64,000 nucleotides of DNA from Beroe forskalii (lineage: Eukaryota > Ctenophora > Nuda > Beroida > Beroidae), in assembly GCA_011033025.1 (NCBI GenBank), contig WFMF01000048.1, forward strand, positions 372,001 to 436,000, read 5' to 3'. A program made the translations under genes and the position numbers. The notes below the pieces were generated by a model. The model did not search any database. It saw only the letters and a program-made list of their open reading frames with translations, and had not been told where the DNA came from. Positions 47,019-59,519 of this stretch are shown here, piece by piece; the stretch's first letter is position 1; each line of letters begins with the position of its first letter.

Positions 47019-50000
47019 CAGAGTACGCATTGCACCCACCTGAACTCGCTGCTCTGTGAGCTGGAGTACGCATTGCACCCACCTGAACTCGCTGCTCTGT
47101 GTGAGCTGGAGAGTACGCATTGCACCCACCTGAACTCGCTGCTCTGTGAGCTGGAGAGTACGCATTGCACCCACCTGAACTCGCTGCTCTGTGAGCTGGA
47201 GAGAGTACGCATTGCACCCACCTGAACTCGCTGCTCTGTGAGTTGGAGAGAGTACGCATTGCACCCACCTGAACTCGCTCTGAGCTGGAGTACGCATTGC
47301 ACCCACCTGAACTCTCGCTGCTCTGTGAGCTGGAGAGTACGCATTGCACCCACCTGAACTCGCTGCTCTGTGAGCTGGAGAGAGTACGCATTGCACCCAC
47401 CTGAACTCGCTGCTCTGTGAGCTGGAGAGAGTACGCATTGCACCCACCTGAACTCGCTGCTCTGTGAGCTGGAGAGAGTACGCATTGCACCCACCTGAAC
47501 TCGCTGCTCTGTGAGCTGGAGTACGCATTGCACCCACCTGAACTCGCTGCTCTGTGAGCTGGAGAGAGTACGCATTGCACCCACCTGAACTCGCTGCTCT
47601 GTGAGCTGGAGAGAGTACGCATTGCACCCACCTGAACTCGCTGCTCTGTGAGCTGGAGAGTACGCATTGCACCCACCTGAACTCGCTGCTCTGTGAGCTG
47701 GAGTACGCATTGCACCCACCTGAACTCGCTGCTCTGTGAGCTGGAGAGAGTAGGCATTGCACCCACCTGAACTCGCTGCTCTGTGAGCTGGAGTACGCAT
47801 TGCACCCACCTGAACTCGCTGCTCTGTGAGCTGGAGAGAGTAGGCATTGCACCCACCTGAACTCGCTGCTCTGTGAGCTGGAGTACGCATTGCACCCACC
47901 TGAACTCGCTTCTGTGAGCTGCTCACTGTGAGCTGGAGAGAGTACGCATTGCACCCACCTGAACTCGCTGCTCTGTGAGCTGGAGAGTACGCATTGCACC
48001 CACCTGAACTCGCTGCTCTGTGAGCTGGAGAGAGTACGCATTGCACCCACCTGAACTCGCTGCTCTGTGAGCTGGAGTACGCATTGCACCCACCTGAACT
48101 CGCTGCTCTGTGAGCTGGAGTACGCATTGCACCCACCTGAACTCGCCTCTGTGAGCTGGAGTACGTGCACCCACCTGAACTCGCTGCTCTGTGAGCTGGA
48201 GTACGCATTGCACCCACCTGAACTCGCTGCCTGTGGAGAGAGTACGCATTGCACCTGAACTCGCTGCTCTGTGAGCTGGAGTACGCATTGCACCCACCTG
48301 AACTTGCTGCTCTGTGAGCTGGAGTACGCATTGCACCCACCTGAACTGAGCAAGCATTGCACCCACCTGAATTGCTGAGCTGGAGAGAGTACGCATTGCA
48401 CCCACCTGAACTTGCTGCTCTGTGAGCTGGAGAGAGAGTACGCATTGCACCCACCTGAACTCGCTGCTCTGTGAGCTGGAGAGAGTACGCATTGCACCCA
48501 CCTGAACTCTGCTCTGTGCTCTGTTGCACCCCACCTGAACTCGCTCGTGAGCTGGAGTACGCATTGCACCCACCTGAACTCGCTGCTCTGTGAGCTGAGG
48601 AAATTGCACCCACCTGAACTCGCTGCACCCACCTGAACTTGCTGCTCTGTGAGCTGGAGAGAGTACGCATTGCACCCACCTGAACTCGCTGCTCTGTGAG
48701 CTGGAGTACGCATTGCACCCACCTGAACTCGCTGCTCTGTGAGCTGGAGAGTACGCATTGCACCCACCTGAACTCGCTGCTCTGTGAGCTGGAGAGAGTA
48801 CGCATTGCACCCACCTGAACTTGCTGCTCTGTGAGCTGGAGAGAGTACGCATTGCACCCACCTGAACTCGCTGCTCTGTGAGCTGGAGAGTACGCATTGC
48901 ACCCACCTGAACTTGCTGCTCTGTGAGCTGGAGAGTACGCATTGCACCATTGCACCCACCTGAACTCGCTGCTCTGTGAGCTGGAGAGAGTACGCATTGC
49001 ACCCACCTGAACTCGCTGCTCTGTGAGCTGGAGAGAGTACGCATTGCACCCACCTGAACTCGCACCCACCTGAGCTTGCACCCACCTGAACTGCTGCTCT
49101 GTGAGTTGGAGAGAGAGTACGCATTGCACCCACCTGAACTCGCTGCTGCTCGCTGCTCTGTGAGCTGGAGAGAGTACGCATTGCACCCACCTGAACTCGC
49201 TGCTCTGTGAGCGGGAGAGTACGCATTGCACCCACCTGAACTCGCTGCTCTGTGAGCTGGAGAGAGCGCATTGCACCCTGTGACCTGAGCTGGAGTACGC
49301 ATTGCACCCACCTGAACTCTGCTCTGTGAGCTGAGAGTACGCATTGCACCCACCTGAACTCGCCGCTGCTCTGTGAGTTGGAGAGAACTCGCTGCTCTGT
49401 ACGCATTGCACCCACCTGAACTCGCTGCTCTGTGAGCTGGAGAGAGTACGCATTGCACCCACCTGAACTCGCTGCTCTGTGAGCTGGAGTACGCATTGCA
49501 CCCACCTGTGAGCTCTGGAGCTAGTAAGCATTGCACCCACCTGAACTCGCTGCTCTGTGAGCTGGAGTAAGATTGCACGCATTCCCACCTGAACTCGCTG
49601 CTCTGTGAGCTGGAGAGTACGCATTGCACCCACCTGAACTCGCTGCTCTGTGAGCTGGAGAGAGTACGCATTGCACCCACCTGAACTCGCTGCTCTGTGA
49701 GCTGGAGAGAACTTGTACGCATACATTGCACCCACCTGAACTCGCTGCTCTGTGAGCTGGAGTACGCATTGCACCCACCTGAACTCGCTGCTCTGTGAGC
49801 TGGAGTACGCATTGCACCCACCTGAACTCGCTGCTCTGTGAGCTGGAGAGAGTACGCATTGCACCACCTGAACTCGCTGCTCTGTGAGCTGGAGAGAGTA
49901 CGTATTGCACCCACCTGAACTCGCTGCTCTGTGAGCTGGAGAGAGAGAACGCATTGCACCCACCTGAACTCGCTGCTCTGTGAGCTGGAGAGAGTACGCA

Positions 50001-52870
50001 TTGCACCCACCTGAACTCGCTGCTCTGTGAGCTGGAGAGAGTACGCATTGCACCCACCTGAACTCGCTGCTCTGTGAGCTGGAGAGAGTACGCATTGCAC
50101 CCACCTGAACTCGCTGCTCTGTGAGCTGGAGTACGCATTGCACCCACCTGAACTCGCTGCTCTGTGAGCTGGAGAGAGTACGCATTGCACCCACCTGAAC
50201 TCGCTGCTCTGTGAGCTGAGAGAGTACATTGCTGGAGAACTCGAGCTGGTGTACGCATTGCACCCACCTGAACTCGCTGCTCTGTGAGCTGGAGAGAGTA
50301 CGCATTGCACTCACCTGAACTCGCTGCTCTGTGAGCTGGAGAGAGAACGCATTGCACCCACCTGAACTCGCTGCTCTGTGAGCTGGAGAGTACGCATTGC
50401 ACCCACCTGAACTCGCTGCTCTGTGAGCTGGAGAGAGAGTACGCATTGCACCACCTGAACTCGCTGCTCTGTGAGCTGGAGAGAGTACGCATTGCACCCA
50501 CCTGAACTCGCTGCTCTGTGAGCTGGAGAGAGTACGCATTGCACCCACCTGAACTCGCTGCTCTGTGAGCTGGAGCGCAGTATTGCACCCACCTGAACTC
50601 GCTGCTCTGTGAGCTGGAGTACGCATTGCACCCACCTGAACTCGCTGCTCTGTGAGCTGGAGAGTACGCATTGCACCCACCTGAACTCGCTGCTCTGTGA
50701 GCTGGAGAGAGTACGCATTGCACCCACCTGAACTCGAACTGCTCTGTGAGCTGGAGAGAGTACGCATTGCACCCACCTGAACTCGCTGCTCTGTGAGCTG
50801 GGTACGCATTGCATTGAACCCTCTGTGGGCTGGAGACTCGCATTGCTCTGCTGCTCTGTGAGCTGGAGAGTACGCATTGCACCCACCTGAACTCGCTGCT
50901 CTGTGAGCTGGAGAGAGTACGCATTGCACCCACCTGAACTCGCTGCTCTGTGAGTTGGAGAGAGTACGCATTGCACCCACCTGAACTCGCTGCTCTGTGA
51001 GCTGGAGTACACATTGCACCCACCTGAACTCGCTGCTCTGTGAGCTGGAGAGAGAACGCATTGCACCCACCTGAACTCGCTGCTCTGTGAGCTGGAGAGA
51101 GTACGCATTGCACCCACCTGAACTCGCTGCTCTGTGAGCTGGAGAGTACGCATTGCACCCACCTGAACTCGCTGCTCTGTGAGCTGGAGTGCACCTGCAC
51201 CCACCTGCACCCACCTGAACTCGCTGCACCCACCTGAACTCGCTGCTCTGTGAGTTGGAGAGTACGCATTGCACCCACCTGAACTCGCTGCTCTGTGAGC
51301 TGGAGAGAGTACGCATTGCACCCACCTGAACTCGCTGCTCTGTGAGTTGGAGAGAGTACGCATTGCACCCACCTGAACTCGCTGCTCTGTGAGCTGGAGA
51401 GTACACATTGCCACCTGAACTCGCTGCTCTGTGAGCTGGGTACGCATTGCACCCACCTGAACTCCGCTGCTCTGTGAGCTGGAGTACGCATTGCACCCAC
51501 CTGAACTCGCTGCTCTGTGAGCTGGAGAGAGAGTACGCATTGCACTCTGCCTCTCGTGCTCTGGAGCTGGAGTACGCATTGCACCCACCTGAACTCGCTG
51601 CTCTGTGAGCTGGAGAGAGTACGCATTGCACCCACCTGAACTCGCTGCTCTCTGTGAGCTGGAGTAAGCATTGCACCCACCTGAACTCGCTCTGTGAGCT
51701 GGAGTACGCATTGCACCCACCTGAACTCACTGCTCTGTGAGTTGGAGAGAGTAAACATTGCACCCACCTGAACTCGGCTCTGTGAGCTGGAGTACGCATT
51801 GCACTCACCTGAACTCGCTGCTCTGTGAGCTGGAGAGAGAGAACGCATTGCACCCATCTGAACTCGCTGCTCTAGCCGAGCTGGAGAGTACGCATTGCAC
51901 CCACCTGAACTCGCTGCTCTGTGAGCTGGAGAAGAGGCGCATTGCACCCACTTGAACTCGCTGCTCTGTGGTTGGAGAGAGTACGCATTGCACCCACCTG
52001 AACTCGCTGCTCTGTGAGCTGAGAGAGTCGCATTGCACCCATCTGAACTCGCTGCTCTGCCTGGAGCTGGAGTACGCATTGCACCCACCTGAACTCGCTG
52101 CTCTGTGAGCTGGAGAGAGTACGCATTGCACCCACCTGAACTTGCTGCTCTGTGAGCTGGAAGAGTACGTATTGCACCCACCTGAACTCACTGCTGTGAG
52201 CGAGAGAGTAATGCATTGCCCTAATTGACTCCGCTTAACTCTGGAGCTGGAGAGAGTGCCTTGCACCCACCTGCTCACTGCCTATTGAGTTGGAGAAAGT
52301 ACACGTTGCCCCACCTGAACTCGCTGAGAGGCACGCATTTTAACCCACTGAACTCGCTGCTCTGGTGAGTTGGAGAGAGTACGCATTGCACCCACCTGAA
52401 CTCGCTGCCCTGTGAGCTGGAGAGAGTACATATTGCACCCACCTGAACTCGCTGCTCTGTGAGCTGGAGAGAGTACATTGCACCCAATCTGAACTCGCTG
52501 CTCTAAGAGCTGGAGTACGCATTGCACCCACCTGAACTCGCTCCTCTGTGAGCTGGAGAGAGAGTACGCATTACCCACCTGAACTCGTTGCTCTGTGAGG
52601 CTGGAGAGAAAGTACGCATTGCACCCACCTGAACTCGGAATACACCACCTGGTTTCAGCTGTGAGCTGGAGAGAGTACGCATTGCCACCTGAACTCGCTG
52701 CTACTGGAGAGAGTGTGCACCACCTGAACTCGCTGCTCTGTGAGCTGAGAGAGCACATTGCACCCACTGAACCTCAAGCTACTCTGGGTGAGCTGAGAGA
52801 GGATGCATTGCACCCACCTGAACCTGCTGGCTCTGTGAGTTGGAGAGAGTACGCATTGCAATCTAATTCC
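47019..52870 (-). repeat. Minisatellite made from a homeobox exon/intron boundary, array 1 (about 125 copies)
   Basis: Units of 43, 45 or 47 bp differ by GA steps. On the minus strand each reads TACTC(TC)nCAGCTCACAG, then AGCAGCGAGTTCAG, then GTGGGTGCAATGC. This is the end of the homeodomain exon (coding [10 protein letters not shown]) joined to its 5' splice site and the first intron bases, in the same order as at 59476-59520. There is no stop codon in any minus frame, so very long frames run through it. Noise grows toward the right: from about 52190 onwards units are heavily altered by small indels, resembling unpolished sequence. Confidence 0.97.
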
Positions 52871-52879
52871 GAACTGCTG

Positions 52880-53020
52880 CCTGGGTGAGCTTTAGAGAGG
52901 AAGTATCCCCTCCCCTCCTAAAACACACATCTGGGTCTTTGAAAGACTTCTCCCCTGCTGGGCCATGTAATCGTTATCCTGTTCTGACGCTGCAACTTGG
53001 GCTTCCTTTGGATTTCACTT
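52880..53020 (-). pseudogene. Damaged copy of the first homeodomain exon
   Basis: Minus-strand sequence matches 59520-59650 piece by piece: AAGCCCAAGTTGCAGCGTC, AACAGGATAACG, CCCAGATGTGT and GGGAGGGGA. Many single-base and short deletions destroy the frame, and the acceptor reads CAAAG instead of CAG. It lies at the right end of array 1, exactly as the intact exon lies at the right end of array 2. Either a decayed duplicate or poorly corrected sequence would explain it. Confidence 0.75.
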
Positions 53021-53520
53021 TGAAAAGAGAATGGGCTGAATGTTGGAAATTGTACGAAGAAATCCATGATTAATTAATTAATTCGGTGAAGGAGGATGGG
53101 GTAAGAATGATTGAATTTCACTGATTATTTCAAGAAGATTAACACCTAGAGGTTTTAATGGGTCAATGTAGAGTTGTGAAGTAAGAGCACTATTTGAAAA
53201 TATTGAAAAGGGGTATGCACACAAGTTGAAGTTATTTCCTTGAATATAACACTCTGACTCAAGTCATTTGTTTTGTTTGTTGAAAAGACTGTTTAAGCCT
53301 GGTACGATGATCTCCTTAAAGCTGGTGTAACAATTAAACTCATTTAATTTGGATATGCAGTAATAAATACTTTGTAATTTTAAAAATATAATCCAAGCTT
53401 TTATCAAACAATGATATCAAATAAATTATATCTGGTCACGATTCATAAACGGAGAGAAGGCGGGGAGAGGAGGTCCTGTGGCTAATCTTCGAAACAACCT
53501 CCTCCTCAGATTATAACTAA
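53021..53520. repeat. Duplicate of the sequence upstream of the first homeodomain exon
   Basis: Homologous to 59650-60157 with many small indels. Homology stops at 53520|53521, where the 3' end of the duplicated last exon begins. This marks the junction of the tandem duplication. Confidence 0.8.
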
Positions 53521-53534
53521 ACATCTCGACACTC

Positions 53535-53951
53535 CCATCAGTAGCTGCTGCTGGCAGCACTTGTAGGAGGTGATGACATCAATGACTTGCAGCAGTTGGG
53601 CACTGCCACACGGTCAGCTGATGCGTGAGTTAAGTCCTGGGTGTAAGTGTTCTGAGGTGAAGTGGGGTTGGTAATGCCGGATGCGGCGTCACCCCGGTGG
53701 AGGAGGATAGGGAGGAGGCTGAGAGGAGGCCCCAGCTGATGGAGGTCTCGTAGGGAGGCGGAGGGGGGGGAGAGGGAGGGAGGGAGGGGTGCCCAGGGTC
53801 GGGGGCTCAGGTTCAGGGACGAGGGAGAGAGTGGGTGGAGTGGACCCAGCCACGAGGGAACTTGTTGAGGGGCAGGGGCTTTCCAGATCAGTCCTGAGCT
53901 GTGGGTGGAGGGGTGGGCAGCTCGTAGGGACAGAGGAGGTGATGGGAACCC
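53535..53951 (-). pseudogene. Paired-like homeobox gene, last exon (second copy, with indels)
   Basis: Acceptor CTGTTTTCAG and GGGTTCCCATCACC match the intact copy at 38735-39078, and HSSGLIWKAP is shared. Base losses in C-rich runs (for example after GAGCTGC) move the frame several times relative to the intact copy. One long open frame survives only by switching register, so the product differs. These could be true mutations or homopolymer errors. Confidence 0.7.
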
Positions 53952-54147
53952 CTGAAAACAGAAGGGTGGGTTAGAGGCACAAATACGTGAGGTCAAAGTC
54001 TTTTCAGAGAAAAATTGACATTCTACTTGGAAAATAATCAATAACGATTGTAATTATACTGATACCGACTCGTAACACAAAACCTGTATCCTCACAAATC
54101 ACATTATTTCGGAATATTAATAGTATTGCAGTCAACAAATCACGAAC

Positions 54148-54304
54148 TTGTCTCGTGGTTGTGTTTCTCCGCACTGTTGTTCGGCTGTGACTTATCTGCG
54201 CACGTTCCCCCGATAAGTCGCATGCCCCGGGGGACCGGCCCCGGTCTACCACTCGACAACTTCTCTCGCTTCCTCCACTTAGCTCTCCTGTTCTGGAACC
54301 ACAC
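54148..54304 (-). CDS. Paired-like homeobox gene, recognition-helix exon (copy 2)
   Basis: Acceptor CTTCAG is followed by VWFQNRRAKWRKREK, with Trp48, Phe49, Gln50, Asn51 and Arg53. The same basic tail and ACAA|GTTCGT donor as copy 1 follow. It differs from copy 1 by a handful of substitutions and keeps an open frame. It is the copy nearest to the intact first homeodomain exon (59491-59648), 5.2 kb upstream in gene sense, and so the likeliest splicing partner for it. Which of the two recognition-helix exons is used in vivo cannot be decided from sequence. Confidence 0.85.
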
Positions 54305-54659
54305 CTGAAGTAATTATAATGTACAGTTGGGAAGCTGCTGGAGTAGGAATGTCAAAATATTATGCAGTTGGCAAACTACTCTGTAGCTAGACTGTAATTT
54401 ATGAGCGTCCAGCATTACACACTGAGAGTTTCTTGGTGTCTATAATACTGAAACGCATGCTCTCAGGGAAATAAAAATTTGAATGGAAACTTCTGTAGAT
54501 ATCTAATAGATATCTACAGAAATTTCCATTATCTATCTAGATATCACGATATGTTAAATTTGTTATATCTGGTAATGGAATATCTCGTAATACGGAATAC
54601 CTACATTACCTTTACGGCCCTTTGGCGGGGCCTTTTAAGGCCTCTTATAAAGGACCAAA

Positions 54660-54975
54660 TCTACCTTTCCAAATTGATTCAGAGAGCTCATGGTTAAAAA
54701 AGGTCGGTATTCCACTTTTTCCGATTCCACTAGTGATATGCAATGATGCATTTCATAAAGGTTTAGCTCGTAAATGACAGTTAATTAATCGGTTGAATAA
54801 CGGCCGGTTAAATAAATTAAGTCCAGATAATTTTAACTCAATGGCATCTTTAGTATCCTCACTATCTGGGATATGTTAGTATTTTTGACATATAATTCCC
54901 CTGTGATACATAGGGGAATTATATAATGCGGTCTTGGGGCTGGTTCAAGAAGGCCGTTGATATCAAGGTTGATAT
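54660..54975. other. Segment present only in gene copy 2, with a hairpin
   Basis: Compared with the matching place in copy 1 (about 39752), about 315 extra bases are present. They contain ATAATTCCCCTGTGATACATAGGGGAATTAT in two halves as a hairpin at about 54892-54926. It is an insertion here or a deletion in copy 1. Confidence 0.55.
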
Positions 54976-55024
54976 GTAATGAGTAACTTCGCGGAAAAAT
55001 TTATGTACTGCAACTGAATTTAAT

Positions 55025-56600
55025 ACTTCCTTGATCGCTTAATCACTAACAGAAATTTAATACAGTTATATTTAATACAGTTTTTATAATAGTTATGCTT
55101 TTAATTTCGAAGAGGAAATTCAAAGCTTGATGGGAAATCAGTTTTGGTCTCCATCTTAATGCAACTTAACCATCCTTAGATTTTCCCGCAATAATTCGTT
55201 AGTACCCACACAACATTAACAGGCTTGCCACTACAGTTTATTCGGAAATGTTCAGTATAAAGCGCAGCGCTTTAATATAATCAGACAGTGTCGTGACCAT
55301 CTGTATAACATATGCAGAATACGTCCCAAGCGTCTAATGTCCTTAGTTTCTAGATAACAAAGGCATTGTTAGAAGGATTCCAGCAATTTGATTAGCATGG
55401 TTCTAGCTCCGGCATATATAATAGAGGCACTGAATTTATCTCTTATGTTGATAGCACGAAACTGGTGAAAAGGATAAGGACGTGTCTTGAAACGAGTAGC
55501 TCAGTTTTTCAAGCCGGAAATCTTGAAAATTCGGTCGAGACGTTCGACATTGCGATGAGCAGAAATTCTACGACCTAACCTGAAGCCATGGTGGCAAGTC
55601 CTAATTAAATCAGGTTTTGCTGAACTAACTCTTCAATCTGGCATCTTTTCATCTATTATTCACACAAAGGTTGTTTAGGTTTAATTTGATATATTCAGTG
55701 AAACTTAAACGCGCTACTCTGTGAAAGACGGCTGAAAGCGGGGTGTGAGGAGTACACAACGAATCACGTGACATATCACGTGACATATCACGTGACATAT
55801 CACGTGACATATCACGTGACATATCACGTCACACGTGATTTGAGTGACGTTTCAGAGTTTGCCACATCTAGCATACAAAGGGCTATTTAATAATATAAGT
55901 GAACTAAATTTATACGGCGAAAATAAAGCTGCATTTTATTGAGTCTAGTTGTTGCTACTAAAAGGTAGAGATCTGAATATTACCGTATATTTCTACTAAT
56001 GAGCAGTGGGCAACATTTCACAGTGGCTCGTGACACTGTCCTATTTTATTATGTAACCGACCATTTTCCTCCACTAAAAGCTGCCACAGAAGCTCCTCTC
56101 TGCCTCGAACAAAACACACTTAATAGCCAGGGGATTTAGTCTACCGCACACACAATGCACAATGTCAATCAGAGAGTGACAGCGTCGACCAATAAAAAGG
56201 TCTAAAAGAGGGTCATGTGACTCGTTAATGTCACGTGACTGATCAGGTGACTTGTTAGTGTCGTGTAACAAGTTCACCGGAATATGGGGACTGAGGAGTT
56301 TTGACAAACTCTCATCCGACTTAATATACTCTGTCTTTAGTGAGACAGGAGAATCCTACACGGGAACTATGATCCCCAAATTACATTTTGTAAAGGATCC
56401 ATTAAGTTTTATTGACACGAGAGCAAAGAATTAAAAACGTTGAGCAAAAACTGCTATTTTATAAATTGTGAAATTCAACTGTAGATTAACGACTTCGGAA
56501 TGGACATGTTGCCCTTTTGCTCTAAACTCTTGAGGGTAGGGGTTTTGTTTTTTAGCCAAGGCTATTCGGTATACAGTCCTCCTGGGTCCCTTCTGACATT
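55025..56600. repeat. Homeobox-intron module, copy C
   Basis: Copy of modules A and B, in the intron between the two homeodomain exons of gene copy 2. It keeps the right-hand part (GCTATTCGGTATACAGTCCT) found in A but absent from B. Confidence 0.85.
55763..55842. promoter_or_regulatory. E-box array (CACGTGACATAT repeats), intron module C
   Basis: Five successive CACGTGACATAT steps are followed by CACGTCACACGTGATTTGAG. The same array has fewer steps in module B and only degraded ones in module A, so its copy number is unstable. Binding by bHLH-ZIP factors is plausible from the motif only. Confidence 0.45.
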
Positions 56601-56679
56601 ATAAGCCATAGGGCAAATGAAAAACAGGAAATAAACATGATGCGTTACTGAGAAAGTGTTCTGTAGGAACTCAACTGCT

Positions 56680-59519
56680 CTGTGAGCTGGAGAGTACGCA
56701 GCATTGCACCACCTGAACTCGCTGCTCTGTGAGCTGGAGTACGCATTGCACCCACCTGAACTCGCTGCTCTGTGAGCTGGAGTGCATTGCACCCACCTGA
56801 ACTCGCTGCTCTGTGAGCTGGAGAGAGTACGCATTGCACCCACCTGAACTCGCTGCTCTGTGAGTTGGAGTACGCATTGCACCCACCTGAACTCGCTGCT
56901 CTGTGAGCTGGAGTACGCATTGCACCCACCTGAACTCGCTGCTCTGTGAGCTGGAGAGAGTACATTGCACCCACCTGAACTCGCTGCTCTGTGAGCTGGA
57001 GAGAGTACGCATTGCACCCACCTGAACTCGCTGCTCTGTGAGCTGGAGAGCACGCATTGCACCCACCTGAACTCGCTGCTCTGAGCTGGAGAGAGTACAT
57101 TGCACCCACCTGAACTCGCTGCTCTGAGCTGGAGTACGCATTGCACCCACCTGAACTCGCTGCTCTGTGAGCTGGAGAGTACGCATTGCACCCACCTGAA
57201 CTCGCTGCTCTGTGAGCTGGAGAGAGTACGCATTGCACCCACCTGAACTCGCTGCTCTGTGAGCTGGAGTACGCATTGCACCCACCTGAACTCGCTGCTC
57301 TGTGAGCTGGAGTACGCATTGCACCCACCTGAACTCGCTGCTCTGTGAGCTGGAGTACGCATTGCACCCACCTGAACTCGCTGCTCTGTGAGCTGGAGTA
57401 CGCATTGCACCCACCTGAACTCGCTGCTCTGTGAGCTGGAGTACACCCACCTGAACTCGCTGCTCGTGAGCTGGAGTACGCATTGCACCCACCTGAACTC
57501 GCTGCTCTGTGAGCTGGAGAGTACGCATTGCACCCACCTGAACTCGCTGCTCTGTGAGCTGGAGAGAGTACGCATTGCACCCACCTGAACTCGCTGCTCT
57601 GTGAGCTGGAGTACGCATTGCACCCACCTGAACTCGCTGCTCTGTGAGCTGGAGAGAGTACATTGCACCCACCTGAACTCGCTGCTCTGTGAGCTGGAGT
57701 ACGCATTGCACCCACCTGAACTCGCTGCTCTGTGAGCTGGAGAGAGTACGCATTGCACCCACCTGAACTCGCTGCTCTGTGAGCTGGAGTACGCATTGCA
57801 CCCACCTGAACTCGCTGCTCTGTGAGCTGGAGTACATTGCACCCACCTGAACTCGCTGCTCTGTGAGCTGGAGAGAGTACGCATTGCACCCACCTGAACT
57901 CGCTGCTCTGTGAGCTGGAGAGAGTACGCATTGCACCCACCTGAACTCGCTGCTCTGTGAGCTGGAGAGTACGCATTGCACCCACCTGAACTCGCTGCTC
58001 TGTGGAGAGAGTACGCATTGCACCCACCTGAACTCGCTGCTCTGTGGGCTGGTACCCACCTGAACTCGCTGCTCTGTGAGCTGGAGAGAGTACGCATTGC
58101 ACCCACCTGAACTCGCTGCTCTGTGAGCTGGAGAGAGTACGCATTGCACCCACCTGAACTCGCTGCTCTGTGAGCTGGAGAGAGTACGCATTGCACCCAC
58201 CTGAACTCGCTGCTGGAGAGAGTACGCATTGCACCCACCTGAACTCGCTGCTCTGTGAGCTGGAGAGAGTACGCATTGCACCCACCTGAACTCGCTGCTC
58301 TGTGAGTTGGAGAGAGTACGCATTGCACCCACGTGAGCTGGAGAGTACCACCTGAACTCTGCTCTGTGAGCTGGAGAGAGTACGCATTGCACCCACCTGA
58401 ACTCGCTGCTCTGTGAGCTGGAGAGAGTACGCATTGCACCCACCTGAACTCGCTGCTCTGTGAGCTGGAGTACGCATTGCACCCACCTGAACTCGCTGCT
58501 CTGTGAGCTGGAGAGAGTACATTGCACCCACCTGAACTCGCTGCTCTGTGAGCTGGAGAGTACGCATTGCACCCACCTGAACTCGCTGCTCTGTGAGCTG
58601 GAGAGAGTACGCATTGCACCCACCTGAACTCGCTGCTCTGTGAGCTGGAGTACGCATTGCACCCACCTGAACTCGCTGCTCTGTGAGCTGGAGAGAGTAC
58701 GCATTGCACCCACCTGAACTCGCTGCTCTGTGAGCTGGAGTACGCATTGCACCCACCTGAACTCGCTGCTCTGTGAGCTGGAGTACGCATTGCACCCACC
58801 TGAACTCGCTGCTCTGTGAGCTGGAGAGAGTACGCATTGCACCCACCTGAACTCGCTGCTCTGTGAGCTGGAGAGAGTACGCATTGCACCCACCTGAACT
58901 CGCTGCTCTGTGAGCTGGAGTACATTGCACCCACCTGAACTCGCTGCTCTGTGAGCTGGAGAGAGCCGCATTGCACCCACCTGAACTCGCTGCTCTGTGA
59001 GCTGGAGAGAGTACGCATTGCACCCACCTGAACTCGCTGCTCTGTGAGCTGGAGAGTACGCATTGCACCCACCTGAACTCGCTGCTCTGTGAGCTGGAGT
59101 ACGCATTGCACCCACCTGAACTCGCTGCTCTGTGAGCTGGAGAGAGTACGCATTGCACCCACCTGAACTCGCTGCTCTGTGAGCTGGAGAGAGTACGCAT
59201 TGCACCCACCTGAACTCGCTGCTCTGTGAGTTGGAGAGAGTACGCATTGCACCCACCTGAACTCGCTGCTCTGTGAGCTGGAGAGAGTACGCATTGCACC
59301 CACCTGAACTCGCTGCTCTGTGAGCTGGAGAGAGTACGCATTGCACCCACCTGAACTCGCTGCTCTGTGAGCTGGAGAGTACGCATTGCACCCACCTGAA
59401 CTCGCTGCTCTGTGAGTTTGGAGAGAGTACGCATTGCACCCACCTGAACTCGCTGCTCTGTGAGCTGGAGAGAGTACGCATTGCACCCACCTGAACTCGC
59501 TGCTCTGTGAGCTGGAGAG
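56680..59519 (-). repeat. Minisatellite made from a homeobox exon/intron boundary, array 2 (about 62 copies)
   Basis: Same unit as array 1 but cleaner. It begins inside the intact first homeodomain exon: the exon's own last 29 bases and donor form the first unit (59485-59519). The founder has GCTTACTCTCTCC where later units have GCGTACTCTCTCC, so a short similarity between exon and intron could have seeded slippage. Units are 43, 45 or 47 bp by loss or gain of TC. A few truncated units occur (for example about 57440, 58045, 58330). Confidence 0.98.

Noticed and set aside
47013-52767. Open frames of up to 1611 codons on the minus strand, and similar ones of about 1000 codons at 56562-59767
   Set aside because: They arise because the 43/45/47-bp splice-donor minisatellite has no stop codon in any minus frame. 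All three frames are open at once and indels merely switch between them. Only the homeodomain exon at the right edge is a credible coding segment.
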